Below, piece after piece: positions 55,921 to 64,000 of a stretch of DNA of 64,000 nucleotides. How positions within the stretch are numbered: position 1 is the first letter of the stretch; each line of letters starts with the position of its first letter. The translations under genes and the position numbers were made by a program. The stretch is from Pseudo-nitzschia pungens (lineage: Eukaryota > Bacillariophyta > Bacillariophyceae > Bacillariales > Bacillariaceae): the NCBI GenBank assembly GCA_037355855.1, contig CM074766.1, forward strand, positions 1,922,001-1,986,000, read 5' to 3'. The notes beneath the pieces are model-generated. The model saw only the letters and a program-made list of their open reading frames with translations. It did no database searches and was not told the DNA's origin.

Positions 55921-56921
55921 CTATAAGTTGTGGACATGTCTAATATCTTCCTCTGGTATACCCCCAAGCTGCATCGATCGCCTGGTAGCGGCGGTGACAG
56001 CTGAAATAGCAGCTGCTCGAAATCCTCTGTTTTGCATCATCAAATAATGACAACGCCCGAAGAAGAGGAATTAATGCGGCATTAAAATTAGAACAAAAGC
56101 AAACATTACAGCCGAATAGCGAAATCTGGCGAAAAACAAAACCTATTTCCAACTTCACAACAAACTTACGCTTTTTCAAGTGCTTCCACGCCGGCAATAG
56201 TGGTACCACCCGGGCTCGTTACATCATCCTTGAGTTTGCCAGGGTGTTCTTTGCTGTCTTTGTTCAAGACCATCTCGGCTGCTCCCTTCACTGTTTGTGC
56301 GGCCAGCTCCATGGCGACATCTCTAGGCAATCCAGAACGAACACCACCGTCAGCCAGTGCTTCAATGAACAAGTATACGTATGCTGGACCGCTTCCACTC
56401 AAACCCGTGACCGCATTCAACAAAACTTCTTTGAGCTTCTTGGCAACTCCAACGGCTCCAAGAAGTTTCGCTACAATCTCCTCATCCTTTTCGTTGCAGA
56501 GGCTACCCATAGCGTATCCAGAGGCGGCTTCACCCACGAGGCAGGGTGTGTTTGGCATCACGCGCACAATGCGTCGACCGGGAAGAAAGCTCTCCAACGT
56601 AGCCAAAGTAATCCCCGCAGCAATGCTGATGATCAAAGCCTCGCTGTCAACCTTTCGAATGTCAGCGCAGACGTCTTCGACAACATTTGGCTTGACTGCA
56701 ATCACGATCACATCTTTTGCATTCTTACAGACTTCTTCATTAGATGTTGTCCCGGAATAACCTTTGCTCTTTGCGGCTTCCACGCTCGGTGGGTATACGT
56801 CCGAGCAGGTAATCGATGACGGATCCGTGACCAACTGCTTGTTGACGAGACCTGCCATCAGTGCGGATGCCATTTTTCCACAGCCCATAAATCCAACCGA
56901 CATATCTTTATCTTCCGACAT
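55921..56921 (-). CDS. proC: Pyrroline-5-carboxylate reductase
   Basis: Last step of proline synthesis, NAD(P)H-dependent. Two exons, 56921-56170 and 56026-55921, with a 143-nt intron in phase 2 (donor GC|GTAAGT, acceptor AACAG|AGG), 285 residues. The Rossmann start is VGFMGCGKMASALMAG (about 9-24). The catalytic/dimer signature TGLSGSGPAYVYLFIEALADGGVRSGLPRD and the block SPGGTTIAGVEALEKA lead into exon 2 (GFRAAAISAVTAATRRSMQLG). That supplies the last helix that a single-exon reading would lose. No targeting leader is seen, suggesting a cytosolic enzyme. Confidence 0.95.
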
Positions 56922-57816
56922 TTTAGACGATTTCTTTCAGTTCTCAGCGCAACGTGATGGTGTTTTGGGTATTATTGTATCCTCGAGTTTGTTGATTCCG
57001 CCGAATATGAGCTATCCTTCGGGACAATTCTTAGAAGTGAGCACTGGATCCTCCTTCCGGTAATTGATGCCTCCCGTCAAAAGGTGCGGTAATTAACCTT
57101 AAGAAAACTACGCAGTAACTTACGAGTAGAGCTACACAGTTCTACATTTAACAATGAAAAAGGAGAAAGGACGAAGCACAACCAATCGTGAGACAACGGG
57201 ACTGACCGCGTTGAGTCCGGAGCTACCGTGATCATCACTACGGTACGAGTACGTAACCTTACCTTACGAAGTATTTCTTGTCGTAAGATTACGGGGGTAA
57301 GGTTGCCGAGGCTTTGTCTTTCTGTAATGAAAGGATCCGGACACATTCCCTGGTTAGATCCACCTAAATTGACTCTAGAGAGATCAATGAGCAAGCAGCA
57401 GAGAATTATCAAGGTCACTCTCCAATACTTCCACTAATTCCATTTTCAAACCTTGAGGTATGTTTTCCTTGGCCCCAAGAAGCCACATTTGGTTCTATTC
57501 ACTCTGTCCATATAATATGACGCATGAGTAGAAACAATAGTAATACCCCGAACAGCATTCTACCCAGGACTCGAAATTGTGAAAGGTGGCAGTCCAATAA
57601 GTTGTGTAACCTTTCCAGATGCTGTGAACCGAGTCTTTCCTATCATATCACGGAGCTTCGATCTCGGTGATCCAGTTCTTTCCACGCCGGAGACGCATAT
57701 CTGTGTATGAGTTTTCGTTTCTTTGCACAGAACAACTTTTCACATGTGGGGTGTTATTATTTAGAATCTATAGGGAAAGTCTGAGCTATGTTATATTTCA
57801 ACAAAACCACACTAAT
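56922..57816. other. Intergenic region
   Basis: It holds ACGAGTACG/CGTAACCTTACC words near 57240-57300. No gene supported. Confidence 0.5.
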
Positions 57817-58576
57817 TTAGTATCCAGAAGCAGCAAGAACTTCGTTGACCTTAGCAAGTTCACCCGCGCATGCTTCTTCCGCTTGTCGTCGAAGGGCAGC
57901 CTTGGCCTTCTTGGCTTCGTAGAATTCCTTCGCGTCGGCCTTTCTCTTGGCTTCCAAGCGTCCCAAAAGTTCCTTGTGCTTCCATCCGACGGAATCGGCG
58001 AGATCTCCGATAACAGTGTAGTTTCGGGTTTGCTTGAGGCGCATGGTTCGGAGGGCGGCAGGAACAACAACTCTCTTTTGCTTGTCATAAGGGGCAGGGA
58101 TTCCTTCGAAGGTTGAGAGACGGGAGAGAGCGGCCTGTCCTCGGGCGGTCTTTTGGTGGACCATACCACGGATTGTGCGCCAGACCATCATGGCAGGAGC
58201 CTTGTAGTGGTAAGGACCCTTGCCAGGGTTAGTGTTCATGGCCTTGTTGCGGAATTGAGCATACTTGACTCGGTTGCGAACCACTGTTTAACGAGCCCAA
58301 AAAAGCAGAAAACGACAAACACAATAAAACTATTTTCATGAGAATTGACGTCTAACACCTCGATCTGAAACCACCATTTCGGTATTCGGGTACCGATGCC
58401 TATCAACCCAACCAAATTTCACCTGCCGTTCACTCACGGGATCCAGAGATAACCATTTCGTCGCATCGGACAATAACAATCTTCTGTCCGGCAAGGAGCT
58501 CCTTGGCGACGATAGAGGCCAAGCGACCAAGGAGGTGGTCACGACCGTCGATAACTTTTACATTGGTGAGCACCAT
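57817..58576 (-). CDS. RPL13A: Cytosolic ribosomal protein uL13 (L13a)
   Basis: Two exons, 58576-58438 and 58283-57817, with a 154-nt intron in phase 1, 201 residues, close to the usual 203 for animals. Exon 1 carries the start ([36 protein letters not shown]). The join gives [15 protein letters not shown]. Then follow [47 protein letters not shown] and a C-terminal Lys/Ala-rich helix ending in [10 protein letters not shown] structural protein of the large cytosolic subunit. Confidence 0.96.
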
Positions 58577-59174
58577 GGTTCCTTCCTTATTCTTTAATAT
58601 TCGCAAGAGTGGTTAAGATTACCGCGTATGGAGATGTTGGTCGGCAATAAAGCAGTTACTGTCCCGGTGTGTAGGACGATAGTCAATGAAACTCATTCGC
58701 GCAGTGCACGATTTAGTAATTAGTAACAAGAGATCCAGTAAAAGCAAAAACCAAAAGAGCTAATTTATTCCTATTGAGTCACCCTAACGCTAATTAACTT
58801 TGACCACAAAAACTGTTGTCACGTTCGTCCCAGTACTGTAAGGTACGGGCTCGCATGCACAGTCGATCCGACGGGAAAAGATCAAAAAAAAAAGATCAAA
58901 GATGAGGATCATCGACACTGAACACTCGCCGCATTCTATCAAGATTCATGTGCGACAGAAAGACACAGTCCTAGAGACAGAGTGAAGAGGAGAGGATGGA
59001 ATAGGGTGTACCTCATGCTACGTCGTGCAACGGGAGCAGTCAGGAAAAACCGATTCCGGTGGCAATGCCAAGATGTGAAGTCAGGTACTAGTCATGGTTC
59101 AAACTATTCCGGTTCGAGGCTACCATTTTCAGCTAGTGCGTTTGATCTTGTTTCCGAATTTCCGCTGAGGAGCA
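58577..59174. other. Intergenic/5' region of the PPR gene
   Basis: It contains an overlapping open frame from 58982 (MKRRGWNRVYLMLRRATGAVRK) that looks like a mitochondrial leader, but it is in a different frame from the PPR protein and may belong to it through an unseen intron or frame error. Confidence 0.45.
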
Positions 59175-61589
59175 ATGGAAGCTATAGGCCTCATAACGAT
59201 CATCGCCTTTCAGAAGTTCACGGACAATTCCCTAGCAGTCGATACATCTCCATCGATGCATCGCCGAGTACTCCCGCTGGGGCGAAATCGCTGCAGCCAA
59301 CGCCCAAGCATGTTGAAAAGAGTAGGGAGTCACAAGCAGCGAACACTGCGACCTTATCAAAAGAAAGTCAGGACTTTCCTACAGCAAGTAAAGGCAAACA
59401 GGGTAAAGCCTGGCCTTGTGACGCAAAAAGTCGAAGAGCTGTTGTTGCTTTCTCTATCCGAATACGACAATAATGTCCCGTCCGACGGTCCCCTTGCACT
59501 GGATTTGCTGAACACTGCACTGCGATGCAGTAAAGATCTTTCGACCGACGGCAATGGTGGGGAGAGGCTTTTGCCACGATTGTTTTCTTTATCGTGTCAG
59601 ATGATGATTCGCAGCGGCCACAACAGTGCTGTGAATGATGTTCATCACCAACTTTGGAGGCTTCTCGATGGTCACAAACATTATTTCGTGCCAAATGATA
59701 CTCTGTATAATACCCACCACGTTAATGATGTTTGCAGTTATTTTGTTCGTTCTGTCGTCATGGAAGCGAACAAACACAAGCGAAAACTAGCTTTTCGAAA
59801 GGCCCAGCAACTCCACCGACTGATTGAACGCCTCGGAGAACTCCACGATGATCCTTCGGTACCAATTGAGTCAAGTGCGTACATCGACGACTCCTTGATT
59901 ATGTTGCTGTGCAATCAACTCAAACCCAGAGATGCCCATGGCATACTACGTAGAAGGGTGAATGCATCGTCACCTCTGTTGGTTTCTAGCTTTGTCACGG
60001 TTATCAACGGATATGCGAGAACATTTCAATCGGAGAAAGGTCTTTCCGTGATCGAGTGGATGATGTCCTTTCAAAATGAATCGATATGTGGGTCGACATC
60101 AAAAGCATCCACGGCAACAGTGACTGATGTCGTTGTTCCACCTCCCAACACAAGTTGCTTCAATGCTTTGCTCCATGCCTACGCGTTGACTGGCGGTAGG
60201 GATGCTGGTTTCAACGCTGAAAAAACGATTGAATGGATGGAAGAGCTGAGTGCAACCAAACATTTTGATGTCAAGCCAAACGAGACCACCTACAATATAT
60301 GCATCAACGCATGGGCGCGCTCGAAACACCCCGAAGCCCCTGTTCGGGCAGAGAGTCTTTTGCGACGAATCGTGGCTTTCAGTGAGGCCGGCATTCCCAT
60401 CGAACCATCGGAAGAGGGATTTACTGCTGTAATGAATACATGGGTGAACAGCTGCAATGCCCATGGCAAGAATGGCAAACAAATAAAGGAAGCGACAGAA
60501 CGTGTCACCGCAATTTTGGACCTCATGGAGCACATTTCTGAAAAGAACCAGAGGATTTCAATGACTGCCATTCCGTATACGGTGCTGATCAAAGCTTGGG
60601 AAAAGGCAGCGCAGCATTGTCAAGGAAGCGAAAAACACCTATGTGGAGAGGAAATCCTCAAGGTCGTAGAACGAATGCAGGCTATGGAAATAACCCCTAC
60701 ACCAGAAGTTTACAACTCTGTCCTAACGGCCCTAGCGGAAACAGCGGCTATCAATGCAGTCCTCTACTTTTTGGAATTGGAACAAGAATACTGTCGAGGG
60801 CATATTCAGCTTGACACCAGGACATTTAATTGTGGGCTGAATGCTATCGCGGCTCTGAATAGACCAGACGCTGTATCCAGAGCAACTGATGTATTGAAAA
60901 GAATGTTTGAGTACCACGAAGCCGATCCTTCGATACTGCCTTCAAACTTAACGTTCAACATTATTTTGAAAGTGCTCTCACGAAGTACAAGCCATCTTCC
61001 GGATGCTGCCGCCAAGGCAGATGAATTATTGTCCGAAATGGATGCGATGCCATCGGTAACGCCGGATTTCATAAGTTACGTTACTTGTATAATTGCTTGG
61101 GGCCGCAGTAATGAAAAGGGAAAAATGCAACGAGTTTCCAATCTATTGAATCGATTCGTTGCTTCCATGAAGAGCAATCAAGATGGAGCGAACATTAGAT
61201 CCGGAATCGCTGTCTTCAATGCGGTCCTTTCTGTGTGCCATCACAACTCTTCTCCAGAAAATCCAGATGAATCGTTACGCGAGGCACTCGCAACAATGAA
61301 AAAGCTGCGGGATACAAAAGGAATTGCTCCAGATCAGATTACGTACGCATCATTCTTTCAAGTTGTAAAGGACGCAACTGCAGGGGTTGATGGTTCAGAA
61401 CCGTCAGTCCTTACCCTCGTCAACCAGGAATTCAATCGGTGTGCGAAAGATGGGTACATCACACGGAATATCATCATGGCACTTCAGTCGTTTGCACCCA
61501 AAGCACTTTTTGCAACACTTGTGGGAGAAAATGCAGACCCTCGCACTGTTTCCATTCCAAAGGCTTGGTGTCGAAATACGAGTCAATAG
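59175..61589 (+). CDS. Pentatricopeptide repeat (PPR) protein
   Basis: Intron-less ORF of 804 residues with several PPR-like units: TSCFNALLHAYALTGG, TTYNICINAWARS, EGFTAVMNTWVNS, IPYTVLIKAWEKAA, EVYNSVLTALAET, LTFNIILKVLSRS, ISYVTCIIAWGRS and AVFNAVLSVCHHN, spaced by 35-60 residues. These bind organellar RNA in a base-specific manner, acting in processing, editing or translation. The start at 59175 (MEAIGLITIIAF) has an in-frame stop just upstream and lacks a convincing transit peptide. The overlapping frame from 58982 supplies an Arg-rich leader, so the true N-terminus may come from there. Organelle not established. Confidence 0.85.
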   Translation: MEAIGLITIIAFQKFTDNSLAVDTSPSMHRRVLPLGRNRCSQRPSMLKRVGSHKQRTLRPYQKKVRTFLQQVKANRVKPGLVTQKVEELLLLSLSEYDNNVPSDGPLALDLLNTALRCSKDLSTDGNGGERLLPRLFSLSCQMMIRSGHNSAVNDVHHQLWRLLDGHKHYFVPNDTLYNTHHVNDVCSYFVRSVVMEANKHKRKLAFRKAQQLHRLIERLGELHDDPSVPIESSAYIDDSLIMLLCNQLKPRDAHGILRRRVNASSPLLVSSFVTVINGYARTFQSEKGLSVIEWMMSFQNESICGSTSKASTATVTDVVVPPPNTSCFNALLHAYALTGGRDAGFNAEKTIEWMEELSATKHFDVKPNETTYNICINAWARSKHPEAPVRAESLLRRIVAFSEAGIPIEPSEEGFTAVMNTWVNSCNAHGKNGKQIKEATERVTAILDLMEHISEKNQRISMTAIPYTVLIKAWEKAAQHCQGSEKHLCGEEILKVVERMQAMEITPTPEVYNSVLTALAETAAINAVLYFLELEQEYCRGHIQLDTRTFNCGLNAIAALNRPDAVSRATDVLKRMFEYHEADPSILPSNLTFNIILKVLSRSTSHLPDAAAKADELLSEMDAMPSVTPDFISYVTCIIAWGRSNEKGKMQRVSNLLNRFVASMKSNQDGANIRSGIAVFNAVLSVCHHNSSPENPDESLREALATMKKLRDTKGIAPDQITYASFFQVVKDATAGVDGSEPSVLTLVNQEFNRCAKDGYITRNIIMALQSFAPKALFATLVGENADPRTVSIPKAWCRNTSQ

Positions 61590-61674
61590 TCAATATTAAA
61601 CGACGGAAATTCCGTTCGCCGTGAGCTCGTCGTTTCGGTGACATCAAATACCACTGCAAGATATGTAGACAAAT

Positions 61675-62307
61675 TCAAATGCCGACATCCTTTCTGCTGT
61701 TCTTTGCTGTTGCTGTCACATCGACATTGGTTTCTGCTTTCGATCGATCGCTATTCTTCCTTTTCTTCCCCGCGGGATCCGTGCCAATAATAGCATTCAC
61801 TCGTGCCATCATGTCGCTGTGATTGGCAATCGCTATCCATTCAATGTTGTTCCTTGTTGCTGCGTCTTTGAGTTTCTGGTTAGGACCGTATCTCGTCACA
61901 ATTCGTCGGATTCCGGCCACTGTCAGTGCTCCAAAACAGTTTTTGCAAGGAGGCATGGTAATATATGCAGTTGCGTTTTCCGTCGGCACACCACGCCGAG
62001 ACGCCTCGCCAAGGGCAGAGATTTCTGCATGAACATCGGAACTAGTTTCACTGAAAAGGGGCCGATTATTCGCCACACTAATAATGGAATCACACATAGC
62101 ATTCACAGTTTCTGTTCCAGATGATGTTGAAGAGGTTTTGGCACTGCGACTGCCCTTTTCGTTCACAAGTATACACGCCATGCTTCCCTGCTTTAGCTTC
62201 GAGCTTCTCGTGATGATCATGCAAAGGTCCATAAAATTTTGGTCGACAGAAAGAGAATTGTTCGGTTGCCAACCATACAATTGGTGGTCCTTCAATAAGC
62301 CCGTCAT
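61675..62307 (-). CDS. Cytidine/deoxycytidylate deaminase family protein
   Basis: Intron-less ORF of 210 residues. The zinc-binding CDA signature is complete: SDVHAEISALGEA (HAE, with the general-base Glu) and MPPCKNCFGAL (PCxxC), separated by about 27 residues. MDLCMIITRSSKLKQGSMACILV supplies the N-terminal strand. It could be a dCMP deaminase, a CMP/riboflavin-type deaminase or a tRNA-editing enzyme; the short loops do not decide. The Lys/Arg-rich C-terminus (PAGKKRKNSDRSK) suggests nuclear or nucleic-acid association. Confidence 0.85.
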   Translation of the reverse strand: MTGLLKDHQLYGWQPNNSLSVDQNFMDLCMIITRSSKLKQGSMACILVNEKGSRSAKTSSTSSGTETVNAMCDSIISVANNRPLFSETSSDVHAEISALGEASRRGVPTENATAYITMPPCKNCFGALTVAGIRRIVTRYGPNQKLKDAATRNNIEWIAIANHSDMMARVNAIIGTDPAGKKRKNSDRSKAETNVDVTATAKNSRKDVGI

Positions 62308-63061
62308 TCCTCTTTCGTAGATTTATCAAAAAATGTCTACGCTGGTAACGATGATAGTGGTGATCTTTCTGATGCCCCTGCGATCATTGAAGATGGTGCT
62401 GAGTTGTGAATGGTCGGCAGAAAGTTATTTCGAAAGATTAATTCCAGTACGTGTCGACAATGATGCAGGGTGTCGGGAAGCTGGTGGTTCGACCAAAATC
62501 ACATCTTCCGTTGATTCATTGATCGGGTTTTCATCCTTCATCTCGACTGGACAGCAATGGCTGTGTACTCGTTCGAGTACCAGGTAAGGTTAACCTCACT
62601 CTGACGACTTCTTTGCTACCAACAAGAATGATCCTTCCATTCTTATTTTCCGATTCAAACTAGTCAACCATTAGTATTTGATCTCGCCGGCTCGTTTCGA
62701 AAAAGGAGAACGAGTCCGTACGTACGAGTAAAACCTTACGAGTAAACCTTACCTGTACCTCGTTAAGTGCATGCATTTTAATGGTAAGATCTTACGAGTA
62801 CTTCGTACAGGTGTGAACAAAGCAGTCACATTTGAAAGTTCCAGGGGACAGAAATTCGGACACCATCTCGTTGAGAAACCGCGACAGGATCCAAAATCTG
62901 AACTTTGGTGGCTGCTCTGAAGTTCAAATTCAAAAACCAAATGGCAAAGAAGCAACTTTTTGCAAGATGGTTCACATATCTAGAACGTTCTAACTTGTTA
63001 CAGAACGCATAAAAAATAACTGATTGTCTCAACCACCAATCGCAGACCAGTGTGTAAGGCC
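62308..63061. other. Intergenic region between divergent genes
   Basis: It includes an open frame at 62333-62587 without family features and CGTACGTACGAG-type words near 62716-62730. Nothing else recognised. Confidence 0.5.
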
Positions 63062-63976
63062 ATGTCGTATTCGTCGGCATCCTCCATTTCCGGTTCGTCC
63101 TCGATCGCAACCTCTGGCACCTCTAGGAATGCACCGCGGAACCTGACGTCTAGAACTTCTCGTCGTTGGTTTCCGGTGACGTGCAACAAGTGTCAACAAC
63201 CCGTAGATTCTACTGTGTTTGTTTGTTCGTGCCGATGTTTGTTTTGTGAAGATTGTACGTACAGTCATTTCAATGCCAACCCGAATTGTCCTAGTTGTGG
63301 GCGTATCCTCGGTGAAAATGATTTCACAGAAGTCACGGTTTCCGATGCTGGGAGCACCCTCGCCAACAATCCCGATCAGGTGCTGCAAAGCTTACTCACG
63401 AAAGCATCCAACAAACCCGGAGCTTCGATTACATGGAACGACGTGTGCGCAGCCATGATCCGAGAGCAAGATGCCCTCCATTCCAACACCAGGTTCTTTG
63501 TGAAACAGTTTGTCCGGGAGACGCAACAAAGATTACAGGAGGGGAGAAACGCCAAGAATCAAGTGCAGGCCTATCGAAAGCAACTGGTGGCACTCAAGGA
63601 GGACATCACTAGTCTCAGGAGACAGCATGAGGAAGACATGGAACGGATGCGTCACAAGGATCGTCAACTCGCCGAGAAAGATCATCAAATCCAACAACTG
63701 AAGGCCGTGCTTGCTCGCAACGCTAGCATCGATGCGGAAAATGAGACACGAGGATGGCAGCAACCACCGAGTTCCTCTCGCTCCCGTCCATCATCTATCG
63801 GAATTCCAAAGTCAAAACCATCATCTCAACATTCTACTCGAGGAGCCCGTCATAAAACAACGGCTGGCTTTGAAAGCTATGTCCGGAAGAAGGAAGCACG
63901 AGAATTAGAACAAGAACGAGATTTTATGAATCTCACGCGCAAAACTAATCCAATGCTGAACTACGGTAGACGGTAA
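63062..63976 (+). CDS. RING-finger coiled-coil protein, HEI10/Zip3/RNF212-like
   Basis: 304 residues from ATG 63062 (MSYSSASSISG). After a Ser-rich N-terminus the RING-type finger is readable at about 40-85: CNKCQQPV....VCSCRCLFCEDCTYSHFNANPNCPSCGRIL. The spacing is that of the CCNB1IP1/HEI10 and RNF212/Zip3 group. A coiled coil follows (about 145-220; VRETQQRLQEGRN...LRRQHEEDMERMRHKDRQLAEKDHQIQQLKAVL), then a Ser/Arg/Pro-rich tail ending in NLTRKTNPMLNYGRR. Such proteins are SUMO or ubiquitin ligases that mark meiotic crossover sites. This assignment is inferred from domain order. A generic RING ligase is the alternative. Confidence 0.75.
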   Translation: MSYSSASSISGSSSIATSGTSRNAPRNLTSRTSRRWFPVTCNKCQQPVDSTVFVCSCRCLFCEDCTYSHFNANPNCPSCGRILGENDFTEVTVSDAGSTLANNPDQVLQSLLTKASNKPGASITWNDVCAAMIREQDALHSNTRFFVKQFVRETQQRLQEGRNAKNQVQAYRKQLVALKEDITSLRRQHEEDMERMRHKDRQLAEKDHQIQQLKAVLARNASIDAENETRGWQQPPSSSRSRPSSIGIPKSKPSSQHSTRGARHKTTAGFESYVRKKEARELEQERDFMNLTRKTNPMLNYGRR

Positions 63977-64000
63977 AAATCGTTTCCTGCCTTCAATAGT

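Overview
The window reads as nuclear DNA of a photosynthetic stramenopile, most likely a pennate diatom. This is inferred from gene content, not from a marker gene. Evidence that it is eukaryotic: many genes are broken by short GT-AG introns (about 90-380 nt) whose exons rejoin in phase into recognisable families such as eIF5, Mcm10, a UBE2G-type E2, PC4, uL13 and Mpv17, and several proteins carry mitochondrial-type or secretory leaders. Features that suggest a diatom are the PT/PS-rich stalks and the divergent HRD[IL]SL[DE]N kinases. Intergenic DNA is AT-rich and full of short GTAAGGTTACC-like words. No operons, rRNA genes, CRISPR arrays or convincing tRNA genes were seen.

Layout. 0-7 kb: a bacterial-type UDP-galactopyranose mutase, then two paralogous divergent protein kinases on the minus strand with an uncertain small gene between them. 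7-10 kb: a long non-coding stretch with a candidate terminal-inverted-repeat element. 10-18.5 kb: a coiled-coil protein, eIF5, a UBE2G-like E2, transcription coactivator PC4 and an ABHD17-like hydrolase. 20-21 kb: an ankyrin-like protein. 22.3-34.6 kb: a GC-rich island with a Tah18/NDOR1 diflavin reductase, two neighbouring secreted trypsin-like proteases (one with a long C-terminal array of repeated modules, the other with a PT/PS stalk, both ending in GPI-signal-like tails) and a MYND/Mss51-like protein. 35-40 kb: a GT31 glycosyltransferase and an Atg22-like MFS transporter. 40-46 kb: Mcm10, glycine cleavage H protein and Mpv17. 47-53 kb: a U-box protein, a polytopic membrane protein possibly of the THH1/TOM1 group, and an organellar bL25. 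54-58.6 kb: HisG, pyrroline-5-carboxylate reductase and uL13. 59-64 kb: a PPR protein, a cytidine/dCMP-type deaminase and an HEI10/Zip3-like RING protein.

Most genes are unrelated housekeeping functions (histidine and proline synthesis, glycine decarboxylation, translation, replication licensing, cytosolic Fe-S assembly). The parts that look unusual are the surface-protease pair with its modular tail and 8-nt microexon, the kinase pair with DPG/DMG in place of DFG, and a 95-bp hairpin repeat present three times. Three genes (NDOR1, the modular protease and HisG) carry single-base frame breaks that could be assembly errors or real lesions.
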